Notes: generated by a model from the sequence alone, not told the origin. A stretch of 64,000 bases of DNA from Microglena sp. YARC (GCA_022414725.1 CM039463.1:53316128-53380127), one strand, 5' to 3'. Shown: positions 51,601-62,389, numbered from the stretch's first letter. Numbers and translations: made by a program.

Positions 51601-53754
51601 CAGCTCCTTAAAGCACCCGGTGTCCAAACCTATAAGCTGATTTGTGATCCTATACCTGATTATTTATTGGGATGCGTGTAGCAGCTTCTTGACAGCTCCT
51701 TTAAACCACCCTTGAACCCAACCACTGAGGTACTTTAGGATACCATACCTAATTATTTTTTGGGCTGCATGTAGCATTTTTTTGTCAGCTCCTTAAAGCA
51801 CCCGGTGTCCAAACCTATAAGCTGATTTGTGATCCTATACCTGATTATTTATTGGGATGCGTGTAGCAGCCTCTTGACAGCTCCTTTAACCCACCCTTGG
51901 ACCCAACCACTGAGGTACTTTAGGATACCATACCTAATTATTGTTTGGGCTGCTTGTAGCAGTTTTTTGTCAGCTCCTTAAAGCACCCGGTGTCCAAACC
52001 TATAAGCTGATTTGTGATCCTATACCTGATTATTTATTGGGATGCGTGTAGCAGCTTCTTGACAGCTCCTTTTACCCACCCTTGGACCCAACCACTGAGG
52101 TACTTTAGGATACCATACCTAATTATTGTTTGGGCTGCATGTAGCATTTGTTTGTCAGCTCCTTAAAGCACCCGGTGTCCAAACCTATAAGCTGATTTGT
52201 GATCCTATACCTGATTATTTATTGGGATGCGTGTAGCAGCTTCTTGACAGCTCCTTTAACCCACCCTTGGACCCAACCACTGAGGTACTTTAGGATACCA
52301 TACCTTATTATTTTTTGGGCTGCATGTAGCATTTGTTTGTCAGCTCCTTAAAGCACCCGGTGTCCAAACCTATTTGCTGATTTGTGATCCTATACCTGAT
52401 TATTTATTGGGATGCGTGTAGCAGCCTCTTGACAGCTCCTTTAACCCACCCTTGGACCCAACCACTGAGGTACTTTAGGATACCATACCTAATTATTGTT
52501 TGGGCTGCTTGTAGCAGTTTTTGTCAGCTCCTTAAAGCACCCGGTGTCCAAACCTATAAGCTGATTTGTGATCCTATACCTGATTATTTATTGGGATGCG
52601 TGTAGCAGCTTCTTGACAGCTCCTTTTACCCACCCTTGGACCCAACCACTGAGGTACTTTAGGATACCATACCTAATTATTGTTTGGGCTGCATGTAGCA
52701 TTTGTTTGTCAGCTCCTTAAAGCACCCGGTGTCCAAACCTATAAGCTGATTTGTGATCCTATACCTGATTATTTATTGGGATGCGTGTAGCAGCTTCTTG
52801 ACAGCTCCTTTAACCCACCCTTGGACCCAACCACTGAGGTACTTTAGGATACCATACCTTATTATTTTTTGGGCTGCATGTAGCATTTTTTTGTCAGCTC
52901 CTTAAAGCACCCGGTGTCCAAACCTATTTGCTGATTTGTGATCCTATACCTGATTATTTATTGGGATGCGTGTAGCAGCTTCTTGACAGCTCCTTTAACC
53001 CACCCTTGGACCCAACCACTGAGGTACTTTAGGATACCATACCTAATTATTGTTTGGGCTGCATGTAGCATTTTTTTGTCAGCTCCTTAAAGCACCCGGT
53101 GTCCAAACCTATTTGCTGATTTGTGATCCTATACCTGATTATTTATTGGGATGCGTGTAGCAGCTTCTTGACAGCTCCTTTAACCCACCCTTGGACCCCT
53201 CCTAAACATCCTGGACACTTTGCTTTTATAAATAATTTTGCCTGCACTACAATGGTTTGCAGGTCATTTTATGCGAGACAGGAGACTTGCTTTCTGAAGT
53301 ATTTGACGTACATACCCTGGTGGCCACTTCCAAGAAATGGAAGTGCCGGGTTCTGAACCTGGGCCCAGGCCAAGGTGTGTGCATCCCGGCTGGTTTCCCT
53401 CACGCTGCCGTAAACACCGCTCATGGCCCCACAGTATCGTTGAACTCGTACCACTGTGCTGTGGAAGACCTCCCTAAGGTGCTGCAAGGGAGTGCAAGGA
53501 GGATGCTCAGTCCCACTGACACCAACATATCCCCTTTGGGAAATGACATTCCCAACCTAATTAGGTTTTCCTTAGAGAACTTTCAGTCAAGAGAGGATGT
53601 GCAGGAGTTGGGCGATGATTTTATGGCCCTGATGAAAGCTATTGAGGCATTCTCTGACAAATCTTCCCAACTCAGCGTTAAGACCAAGGCAGAAGTGAAA
53701 GGACTATTGAACTGTGAGCTCTGCCGCTTTCTGAAGTCCAAGTTCGGTACCTGA
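48617..53754 (+). CDS. JmjC/cupin-like Fe(II) oxygenase, three exons (336 aa)
   Basis: Exons 48617-48972, 49058-49220 and 53263-53754. Donors are CACAG|GTATGT and AAGAAG|GTAAGA, acceptors TTACAG and TTTGCAG. Phases (2, then 0) fit and the total is divisible by three. The product resembles JmjC-fold 2-oxoglutarate/Fe(II) hydroxylases. Residues about 150-173 read SDVHIDSPLDVADTYISVLQ then GEKK, giving the HxD metal pair (His153, Asp155) and the usual gly-glu-lys strand. Residues 203-227 (VLNLGPGQGVCIPAGFPHAA, then VN) give the distal metal His220 in the PAGxxH context of this fold. Substrate (histone, other protein or RNA) cannot be told. The N-terminal 118 residues are not recognised. The second intron is 4 kb and holds a LINE fragment and a satellite. 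The metal-binding halves lie on opposite sides of it. Confidence 0.75.
49260..49382. repeat. 185 bp satellite, fragment left of the LINE
   Basis: Contains CACCCGGTGTCCAAACCTAT, AAGCTGATTTGTGATCC and a duplicated TACCTGATTATTTATT. This is the end of one satellite unit cut by LINE insertion. Confidence 0.8.
49383..51341 (+). mobile_element. 5'-truncated LINE (non-LTR retrotransposon)
   Basis: Begins abruptly inside the RT domain, next to ATTTATT of a satellite unit. It runs through the RT frame and a T-rich 3' region to a short (TGTAA)n tail at 51318-51341, followed by GGGATGCGTG of the satellite. The pentanucleotide tail and 5' truncation are typical of target-primed reverse transcription. 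No target duplication can be defined because the flank is repetitive. It sits in the sense orientation in the second intron of the JmjC-like gene. Confidence 0.85.
49423..50913 (+). pseudogene. LINE reverse transcriptase, truncated
   Basis: 496 codons, extended upstream in frame to about 49386 (NHIVDKYREKKKPLFVAFVD). RT motifs: FVDFKKAYDWVNRDLLWDCL, VGVKQGDPLSPLLFGLF and the catalytic LLLYADDLAIMAE (YADD), followed by the thumb region. Near the end, CQMCGFQKPEDEMHMFECPF resembles the C-terminal zinc-knuckle (zf-RVT type) of LINE ORF2 proteins. The frame is lost near 50913; homologous coding probably continues in another frame to 51062 (RTFMNGNGTKSFWSNLADYL). Endonuclease and RT N-terminus are missing. 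Confidence 0.9.
51341..53200. repeat. 185 bp satellite, about ten copies, inside an intron
   Basis: Unit: GGGATGCGTGTAGCAGCTTC, TTGACAGCTCCTTTAACCCA, CCCTTGGACCCAACCACTGA, GGTACTTTAGGATACCATAC and so on to ACCTGATTATTTATT. Copies start near 51483, 51669, 51855, 52038, 52224, 52409, 52592, 52777, 52962 and 53147. Each unit has two half-repeats around GACAGCTCCTTTAA and GTCAGCTCCTTAAA. Copies are over 95 percent identical. Confidence 0.95.
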
Positions 53755-53901
53755 TTAGCTTGTAACCAGCATTAGTCAATTGGTTTGGTCCGAGGGTGTG
53801 TAAAAGTAGCTGCCCAGAACCTGGTACACGACACTGCGTTGTTTATCCTACATTATATAATAGTAGTACCTATTATATTTTGCACCCCTCTCCCGTCTCG
53901 T

Positions 53902-54609
53902 ATGTCTGTAAAATATGTGCCCCATGACACCAATTTTCCACCTGCCCTTTGTCCGATATGCAGGCTTGAGTACCAAGGTGCTACAAAAAAACCTCGGGGT
54001 CCGAAGTTAGACAAGTTTTTGCTAGAAGGATCATTGTATCGATGTGTGTCTTGTTTAACTGGCGGCATCGCACAAGGATCAAAGCACTCACATTGGCTTC
54101 ATTGCAAAGGACTAGAGGACGTTTCACCACTATTTGGTCAGCCTTATAATGATATGGAACTTAGTCCAATGGACACAGACGAAGGTATTCATGGAGTGAC
54201 TGAAACAGTGACCCCAGGCCTTCAGGACCAGCAGATTAGGGGCTCACCGACTCCTAGTGATGAAAGTCCTGATGTTCGAACTATTCCCATTACTGGAGAT
54301 TAATTTGTAGATGCGGAGAATGGAGCACCATGGTTAGTAGAAGAACCAGAAGATGAAGAAGAAGAAGAAGAAGTACCTGGTCGTAGACAAGAACAAGGGA
54401 GTGCAGATGATTGGTACACGGCGTACATGTTCCAACATGAAGGAGAAGGAGGAGAAGAAGAAGATGGAGCACCAGGCCATGGACAAGCACAAGATGAAGA
54501 ACAAGACCCTCAATTTTACCAGCCTGTTGCTCAAGGAACTACAATGACTGTCATGGAGGCATGCCTTTTCCTCCTTCAATTCAAGGCTAAGCATGCTCTT
54601 GGAAGACAA
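53902..54609 (+). pseudogene. CACTA/TNP2-type transposase, N-terminal part, interrupted
   Basis: Starts ATG at 53902 with a cysteine-rich segment (CPICRLEY, later CVSC and HWLHCKG) that looks like a zinc-binding domain. An acidic Glu/Asp-rich linker follows, then MEACLFLLQFKAKHALGRQ, which matches the position of the conserved helix in TNP2 transposases. One in-frame stop (TAA 54301-54303) splits the frame. The gene is then interrupted after codon CAA (54607-54609) by the 8.3 kb element and continues in the same frame at 62926. Transposase would act in the nucleus on CACTA termini, which I could not locate in the window. Confidence 0.6.
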
Positions 54610-54638
54610 AATGGGCGTTCCTGCTTCCCGGCCGATTT
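54610..54638 (+). repeat. Left terminal inverted repeat
   Basis: 29 bp identical to the reverse complement of 62893-62921. Followed by CTTATG-rich subterminal sequence to about 54910. Confidence 0.85.
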
Positions 54639-55001
54639 CCATTCTTATGTTCACTTTTAAGGGGTATTCTGATTTTTTACAAGTTCAATCTTATGAATTA
54701 AAACATAAGATTTCGGTCAATATGTTCAAATTTGACGAAATATGCTCAATTCGAGCTCATAAGAATGGATATAGCGAATCTTATGAGCATGAATTGCCCT
54801 ATTGTGTAACAACTTAGAAACACCAATTTTACATCTTAGTTTTTTAATGTAAGGAAAATGTGTAAAACTGGCAGTTATTGACCGGAATATAGAATTTAGC
54901 ATTCACGGCTTATGAAAATAAACGTAAGAGTGGTTTATGAATAATATCATTAAGGTGACTATGAAACGTCATTCTCCTCCTTCTCCCCCTCCTCACCCCC
55001 A

Positions 55002-57110
55002 CTACCCCCCTAAACCCTCCTCCACCTCCTCCTCTTCTCCATCAATGTCTACATTATCTCCATCCGACTGCACGGCCTCCGGTCTAGTGTTGTCCTCAAT
55101 GGCTTTGCAAGCTAAGAGCACGCTTGTGTGGTACTTCTTTGGTATCTTCATGTTGCTCGTGGGTTGGCAACTGAATTGCACGGCATCAAGGGGGATGTTG
55201 CCTGTCCATGTAGCCTTGTGGTTCCTCCCAAGCTTAACGGTAATCGGCACAAGCTTTTGGTCCATCCACTCACTAGGCCACTCTGGGTAGTCGGTGTCGG
55301 TGTACACCAATGCCTCACCTCTCTTAGAGTATAAAGGCATTAAGTACACACATTCTACCTCTCCAATGACAGTATCAGATTTGATCTCAACCACGTCCCA
55401 TCCTCTCTCCCCCGCTAGAGTCTTCCACGGCAACCTTGACCACTGCTACATGTCCCAAAGCCAAATCTGTGTTGGGGTCGTAGGCGGCTCTTGTATCTGG
55501 CTTGGTCCCTTGCGAAGAATGTAAGTACAGCAGATCCGCAGTAGGTGGCCTTGCAAGTTCTGTTTCCATAGTGAGTATGTCCTTCAATCCCTTTGCCACC
55601 TCACTTTGTAGGATATCTGGCAAGTCAATGGACAAGTCATCCAAAGCTGCTATCAAGTTCTCGCCTAGGGATATCCGAGAAGCGTCCAATTGAATTGTCG
55701 TGCCTGTGGAATCATTGTCTTCTTGTTGTCCATGGCATCAATGGAGACGTGCAAGAATAGGTCTGGGAAAGTTTCAGAAAGTTTCTCGCGGATGTCATAT
55801 CGTCTCCTACCAATGGAAATCTGTAGACGGTGCATTGCCTGGTCAAGACGAAGTGCCTCAACTGGCCGGTTGAAAAGAAGTGGTGAGTAGTTTGGCTCTG
55901 TACTTGACGCAGTCGTCACACTTGGCAAATGGCTGCCAATGCTTTATCTTTACGTGCCACCAATGTTGTCGCCACAGTTTGCGCACACTGCTGGATAGGG
56001 TCGTAGGCGGAATCATTGACTTCTTCTTGAGGTCGCTGATGACAGCTTGCTTGCTTTGAAATATGCCGCAATGTAAGAAAAATCAAAGGGCGTGATATCT
56101 TCAATTTTTTCCTCCGGTCGACCCTTTTGCAAAACAAGTCTGGTGCGGCAATGACTCCCCGAACTCCTCCACAAGGGATGTCATTGCAGCATTGAACGCA
56201 TCCGTCAACTTCGCCGTGGGTGTTGTCATACGCCTTCCACCACGGCTGCTTCAAACCTGTATTGCGTGTGTGTGTGCGTCAGGAGGGGGGGGGGGGGGGG
56301 CTGTTGTAACATTTTATATTTGTGTGTATGTGTGGGGGTGGGGGTGGTGTGTGTTTGGGGGATGTAGTGGGGTTGGGGTTGGGGTGGGGGGGATGCTCCC
56401 CCACGCGTACGGGAGGACTTTGACTTTGCTTGCACTCAGTCGATTTAATGCAGCAGTGGGTTGGGGATGGAAATAGGGGGGGGGGGGGGGGGGGGGGGGC
56501 TCCCCCACGCGCACGGGGAGGACTTTGCTTGCACTTATTGGGTATGAGTCGTGGCTAGTGTGTGTGTGTGTGTGGGGGGGGGGGAGGGTGAAAGTGTGTG
56601 TGTGTGTGTGGGGGGGGGGTGGTGTGTGTGTGTGTGGTGGGGTGGGGGTGGGGGGGGGGGGGGGGGGGAATGCTCCCCCACGCGAACGGAGGACACAGCG
56701 TGCACTAGGCCACATAAATGTAAATTGTAACTTACGGTTTGACGTTTTTTACTTGATCTCGTACAGCCTTCCACGCTCGTGTCCCCAGAGCGGAGCTTCT
56801 CATGTAGAACTCTTTGCAAAACATCGTAGCCATGAATCCTGCACGCGCACACCCATTATTGGATTGTTAAGTTCAAACAACATTTCGTTCACGGACAGCA
56901 ACGGAGAAAAATAATTGTTAAGTACCTAGTTGACCGTCCCTTAGAGACGTTTGCATGTCTGGCTGGCTCGCCATTGCACCTAATTCAATGTAGCACCGTT
57001 GTTGCCTCCCTGTTGGATTGAGCTGGATAAAGTCAGCTCGTCGTTTCTTAACAATGTCTCCAGGGACTGTGGTGTAACATTTGTTTGATGCACTTGCAAC
57101 GGATACCATG
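55002..57110 (-). pseudogene. Decayed minus-strand gene inside the TIR element, unidentified
   Basis: Likely exons on the minus strand: about 57110-56937 (MVSVASASNKCYTTVPGDIV, then RRADFIQLNPTGRQQRCY) and 56838-56740 (IHGYDVLQRVLHEKLRSGDT, ending CAAACC|GTAAGT). From 56253 after AATACAG, frames change several times (TDAFNAAMTSLVEEFGESLP; ASSTEPNYSPLLFNRPVEAL; MDASRISLGENLIAALDDLS; DVVEIKSDTVIGEVECVYLM). The end is an acidic tail (DGDNVDIDGEEEEVEEGLGG) near 55002. The intron at 56253-56740 carries poly-G runs and palindromic CTCCC motifs. The quality of the peptide fragments suggests a real but frameshifted protein, perhaps the transposase of the element; I do not recognise it. Confidence 0.4.
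56285..56668. repeat. Poly-G and GTGTGGGGG repeats with palindromic motifs
   Basis: G runs of 16, 24 and 19 nt (56285-56300, 56476-56499, 56650-56668) and GTGTGTGTGGGGG stretches. Each is followed by CTCCCCCACGCG with ACGGGAGGAC or a variant, then a TTTGCTTGCACT or CGTGCACT phrase. Confidence 0.85.
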
Positions 57111-57443
57111 GCCGTCTTCGTCTTCCTCGACTGTCTCGTTTTCTTCTTCGCTGTCTACCCTGGCTGTGTCGAATGCAAGTTGTCGTTCGACTCAGGCGAT
57201 AGTGAACCGATAGAAAAGTCGATAACGACTGACCGATCGACATCAAGTTTTTGTAAGTAGTCCCCATCCTGTTCCTGGGGATGGTGTAGAGTCCATTATA
57301 CCCGCGCAGGCGATTAAATTTATCGGGAGAGTGACTGGAAGCAAAACATACATGTATAGACTGGATGCTCGCGGAGGTACTACTATGGATGCATCAGGGA
57401 CCGTACCGCCGCAATCCAGGAACGGTACAAATCAACTGCTGAC

Positions 57444-57660
57444 ATGCATCCACCATTATTTAGAACCATGCCTAAGGAAAGCGATGAAATTAATTCTCAT
57501 CGCAGGCCAATTCACCCATTCTTATCTCAGGCCCCTCCTTCTAATAGAAACACGCGATTTAACCATCTAACCCGCAACATTCACCAGCAGGGAGCAACAC
57601 CCCGTAGAACCGTCACCCTCCCTGGACCTAATAGGGGAGTAGCATCGCAAGAACAGCTAG
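57444..57660. other. Stretch without a supportable gene
   Basis: Opens a long + frame only because the following satellite has no stops. MHPPLFRTMPKESDEINSHR at its start could be a coding fragment, but nothing supports a function. Confidence 0.3.
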
Positions 57661-57674
57661 CTTGGGGCACAGCG

Positions 57675-58229
57675 CACTTCGAAATTCCTCCCGTACGCGT
57701 ATGGGAGCCCCCCACCCCCAAACACCCACCCAATTCACCCCAGTGCATGCACAGCCCTCCCGTACGCGAAGGGGAGCCCGCCACCCCACACCCACCCCCC
57801 AGTACATGCACAGCCCCTCCCGTACGCGAAGGGAGCCCGCCACCCCACACACCCACCCCCCAGTGCATGCGCAGTCCTCCCGTACGCGAAGGGGAGGCCC
57901 GCCACCCCACCCCCCCCCCCCCTTCATCTCACCCTCATTGCTTCGAAATTCCTCCCGTACGCGTATGGGAGCCCCCCACCCCCAAACACCCACCCAATTC
58001 ACCCCAGTGCATGCACAGCCCTCCCGTACGCGAAGGGGAGCCCGCCACCCCACACCCACCCCCCCAGTGCATGCACAGCCCTCCCGTACGCGAAGGGGAG
58101 CCCGCCACCCCACACCCACCCCCCAGTGCATGCGCAGTCCTCCCGTACGCGTGGGGAGCAGATACCCCTCCCCCTTCATCTCACCCACAGTGTTTCGAAA
58201 TTCCTCCCGTACGCGAATGGGAGACCCCC

Positions 58230-58260
<31 letters not shown>

Positions 58261-58925
58261 CCACCCAATACACCCCAGTGCATGCACAGTCCTCCCGTAC
58301 GCGAAGGGGAGCCCCCCCACCCCCAACACCCACACAATACACCCCAGTGCATGCACAGCCCTCCCGTACGCGTGGGGGAGCAGGCACCCCTCCTCCTTCA
58401 TCTCACCCTCAGTGTTTCGAAATTCCTCCCGTACGCGAATGGGAAGCCCCCCCCACCCCCCACACCCCCCACACACCCACCCACCCAATACACCCCATTG
58501 CATGCACAGTCCTCCCGTACGCGAAGGGGAGCCCCCACCCCACACCCACCCCCCAGTGCATGCACACCCTCCCGTACGCGTGGGGGAGCAGACACCCCTC
58601 CCCCTTCATCTCACCCTCAGTGTTTCGAAATTCCTCCCGTACGAGAATGGGAGACCCCCCCCCCCACACACACACACACCCACACACACACACACACACA
58701 CACACTACCAAAACACCCCAGTGCATGCACAGTCCTCCCGTACGCGAAGGGGAGCCCCCCACCCCCAACACCCACCCCCCAGTGCATGCACAGCCCTCCC
58801 GTACGCGTGGGGGAGCAGACAACCCCTCCCCCTTCATCTCACCCTCAGTGTTCCGAAATTCCTCCCGTACGCGTATGGGAGACCCCCACCCCCAACACCC
58901 ACCCAATACACACCCAATACGCCTG
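57675..58925. repeat. Palindrome-bearing satellite, higher-order unit about 210-255 bp
   Basis: TTCGAAATTCCTCCCGTACG recurs near 57680, 57935, 58195, 58418, 58625 and 58853. Between these are one to three shorter units with GTGCATGCACAGTCCTCCCG, TACGCGAAGGGGAGCC and a CCCACACCC spacer. CTCCCGTACGCG followed by TATGGGAG or AAGGGGAG forms a 20-base near-perfect palindrome in every unit. GTGCATGCAC is a second palindrome. All frames on both strands are open (up to 605 codons) and non-genic. Confidence 0.9.
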
Positions 58926-59004
58926 GGGGATTGCCCAAATAAAACTCATATAAAATCCCTTTATGTCAACCCTATTAAGTCATTTTGTTTGCATGTCTTT
59001 AGGT

Positions 59005-62000
59005 TCGCTTCAAATGGAGCAGCAGATGAGACCCCTGCCCACGCTACTGACCTTGGGAATGGACTGACACCATTGGGGGTCACTGCAGACCGTGGGAGGG
59101 CCAACTCCGCAGTCAAATCCGTAGGCGGCAAAGCGAGGATGAGCACCTCAGGCTTAGGGGGGGACAACACCCCACGCGTATCGAGAGCCAACACCCCTAC
59201 CGTGGCGGACAAGGAGGACAAAACTTGGTTCACAACTCTCAGAGAAGCTGACATGGGCTAAGAAGCACTTGGCCGAGGGACAAACTCGCGAATGCACAAG
59301 GGGTCTACTTCTCCTTGGATGCTAGGAGGTTTTCTTCCCCAGAGCTTCCCGTCCGTATCCGTTTGTTTGACCCGATGCGAATCATAGCTTTGAAAAATGT
59401 CTTTGCACCCACAAGCATGACCCCGGCCATCATCTTGTTCATTCGACATTGATGCAAACTTGAAACCGCTGGGTACACTTTGAAGAACATCGACCTCGAC
59501 TCTTTTTCGACATGTTCAACAATGTCAGCGATGTGTCAGCTGAGTTTGGCGAGCCATGGGTCATCGGAGGCTACCAAAGCTCCAAAACATTGATCGACCT
59601 GACCCCGAGTGGGATGCCTCTCCGACACATACTACATACAAGTTGGCATTGGATCATTTCAAGAAGGAAGTGAGTGCGGGCTTTGTGGTGTTCATCCTGA
59701 AGAAGCTTCTTGATATGCACAACATTGAGGAGGACGACTTTAAGGCCGAGTTGATGACCCGCTACTCTACGGTAAGTGTTTACAGACGTTTGCTTTTAAA
59801 AATACTTACCAAATGTCTCCCTTCGCGATGTACTGTCGTGGGGCCCATTTGGTTGACTTCCAGGTCTCCCCTACGCAAAGGGGAGCGGCTGCCTTCAAGC
59901 TTCCCTCAATTAATTACCGCGTACTTCCTTGTTCGCAGGAATCACCTAGCCTCGACAAGCCTGGACAACATCACTTCAGCTCCGTCAACATACCAGTTGT
60001 TTAAGGGTACCATGGACGCTGCCGTTTCCAAAAGTGGCACAAAGGCCTCCGGCGTCATGTTCGCCACCGGGAGGAAGTTGGACAGACGGCGGTGGAAGGT
60101 TTGTCAAAGCCTATGACAGCAAAGGCCTGGTTCTCGAGGTGCAGTTAGACTACGCCACTACAAGGAGGATGCACTTGACCTCCGTGGTACTTCAGAGCTT
60201 TTGATGCCCAAGCTGACCATCACTGAGTTCAAGAAAGCAAATGGGTTCATCACGTTCTAGACTAACAATCAGGAAGTCAACTGCCAACTGAACTGGTGGT
60301 TGACTGTGATCGAGAGCAGGGGCAAGAAGGTACAAGAACGTACACACTCTGACACAGTCATCTCGCAGCGTCACCGACATCGAGCTATTGACGCAACCAG
60401 ATATGGTGTACTTCCAGCCTATCTGGTGGAGCTGTCGGAGCTATATCTGACGATATGGCCAAGTTCCTCCAAGCAGTGAGGGTACTGCTCCTTGCCTATC
60501 CCATTGTCGCTCGCAGTCCAGTAAGCAGTGCGTTGCATACCATCAAGGAAAGCGGTGGAGTTCCTTGTCCTCGACTTGTCAAGGAACGACGTTAGGTCTT
60601 GTAGCTTCGGGCTACTCACTGGAGCAAAGCAAACACAATGCTGATATGGGGGAGATCAGGCGCACTTTCGGCGACGTCAAGGATGTGTGGAAGAAGGGAA
60701 AACCTAGTCCTCTCTTCTTCGACCATCTAGAGGGCGGTACATTTGCGATGAAATATCTGCTCGTTCACCAGCGACAACAGTGTTTCCTTGACCTGGACCA
60801 CCCGCTTGTACCTGCTGGCCAGCTCCTCCGGAAGGAGACCGCTAAGGTCAGCGCGCACCTATACAACGTGCATCTCAAAGACTTTTCTCTGTGACGACCT
60901 CATCAAGGTGCGCTTGGCTATTCTTGAATGTTTTTGGTGCATGAGCATTGCTCCACTTCCTGCAAGGGAAGGTGGTGTACTTATTCAGTGCATGTGTGTT
61001 CTACGTTTTCCTACGCAAAGGTTTCAGGTCGGTATGTATGGTAGGTTGGCCTTTTGAAATTGGGATGTGTGTTCATTGCTCCCCTTTGCAAAGGGGAGCA
61101 ATGAACCTACCACTAACGTATTAATTTATATTATTTCCTACTATCACGCAGGTGCCTGCCAAATTGGTCGACTTGGTCATCATCGACCCGAGCTTGGTGA
61201 TGACACTGGACCGCTTTGGGACGTTGGTGAGAAGGCTTGGACGGCGTTGATGCCTCAGACACTCTGCGAACCTTGATGGTCCAAAACAGGAAGTTTGCTG
61301 GGGTGTTCAAGGTGGTGATGTACAGCAAACATGGAGCAAGTGAGTACCTTCACTAGGGCTTTCGTTGATGCCACCGCTAAGGACGTGCATCATGTCCCCC
61401 ATTACGCGGATTGGGCCTGACTTCAAACCAGCTTCCAACACAGTGGCCATAGTCGGGACTTTCTCCACTACTCGTGGCACGTCCGTGACAGCTTTGCGTG
61501 GTATGACGCCAAGTAACGGCCCTGAAGGTCTATCTCCCACCAAGTGATGCTGACAAGAGCGTGTTTGGGCGCCCCGATATTAGCGGGTGCTCCATCGGGT
61601 CCCCGGCAGGTTGGGTACAGCAGGAGATGTGTCGACGAAATACCGATACCTCGTGCGAGGAGTACAGCAACAAAGGGAACTGGGTGATGTGCTTGCACAC
61701 TGTAGATGGCTCAGGCATGCTGGCGGCATTGCTAGAGGGTAGGAGCGTCGTCGGTTTGGAGTCAGTCCCACAGAGGCTTGGGGTCGCTACATGGCGTTTG
61801 AAGAAAGTTTCATGCCACGGAGAAAGTCTTGCTCAAACATCACGCCGCCATGCAAGAGGCTGGTGATGACGCCAGAGCTAAGAATCTGGTGCACAAGCTC
61901 GTTGAAAGATGACATGGAAGAGCTGAGTAGCCTCATGCCTGCAAAAAGCCTAGTGATGACATGCTAGGGCCGAGTGTGGGACGAGCTGAAAGGCTTACGT

Positions 62001-62210
62001 AAAGATCACAGCGGATCAAAGCTCTTTCCAACTATGACAGATGAGGAATTCAAGACCATTGGGGGCAGGATAGTTGTGAGAGGTGCACCGACATCGCCAC
62101 AGCACAGGCATTCATCGACGAACCATCGGCCCTCTTGATCACCATTGGAAAAAATGATGAAGCAGATGAAGAGCATGGCTGAGGGGGGAATGAGGTTGTT
62201 AAAAGCGGGC
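59005..62210 (+). pseudogene. Decayed gene with DNA N4/N6-methyltransferase-like motifs
   Basis: Plus-strand exon-like pieces separated by GT-AG introns (donor ACG|GTAAGT at about 59771; acceptor ATCACGCAG at about 61151) and broken by many frameshifts. Fragments in order: AADETPAHATDLGNGLTPLG; RIRLFDPMRIIALKNVFAPT; YTLKNIDLDSFFDMFNNVSD; ALDHFKKEVSAGFVVFILKK; DNITSAPSTYQLFKGTMDAA; AKLVDLVIIDPSLVMTLDRF (about 61157); and, at about 61678-61790, NWVMCLHTVDGSGMLAALLE then GRSVVGLESVPQRLGVATWR. The last block fits the AdoMet-binding motif of N4/N6-type DNA methylases (GSGxxxxAALxxGRxxxGxE). The IIDPS site sits where DPPY is expected but lacks the second Pro and Tyr. Any enzyme would be inactive. 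Its role in the transposon is unknown. Confidence 0.45.
61078..61105. repeat. Perfect 22+ bp palindrome
   Basis: GCTCCCCTTTGCAAAGGGGAGC, extended by ATTG/CAAT to 30 bases. A relative of the CTCCC...GGGAG palindromes, located in an intron of the methyltransferase-like pseudogene. Similar forms are at 59866-59884 and 61010-61025. Confidence 0.8.
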
Positions 62211-62389
62211 ACGTTGAATAATGGATTAAGACGTTGTCAGGTTAGGAAGTAGGGTGATGTGTTCAGGTGCTAGGATAATGTTTTGTCGTGGTGGTGTAGT
62301 GCGTGGAGGTCTCGTAGAGTGCTGCAGCACCAATGTGGACCTACCCAAATGTGTGTCCTCCACCACCATCGTGAATGGGGCTGTGAGGC

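Noticed and set aside
57444..59261. Plus-strand frame of 605 codons, with others of 426 and 305 on both strands
   Set aside because: It runs through a Pro-rich satellite open in all frames; composition follows the repeat, not a protein. Only the last ~85 codons may be a real exon.
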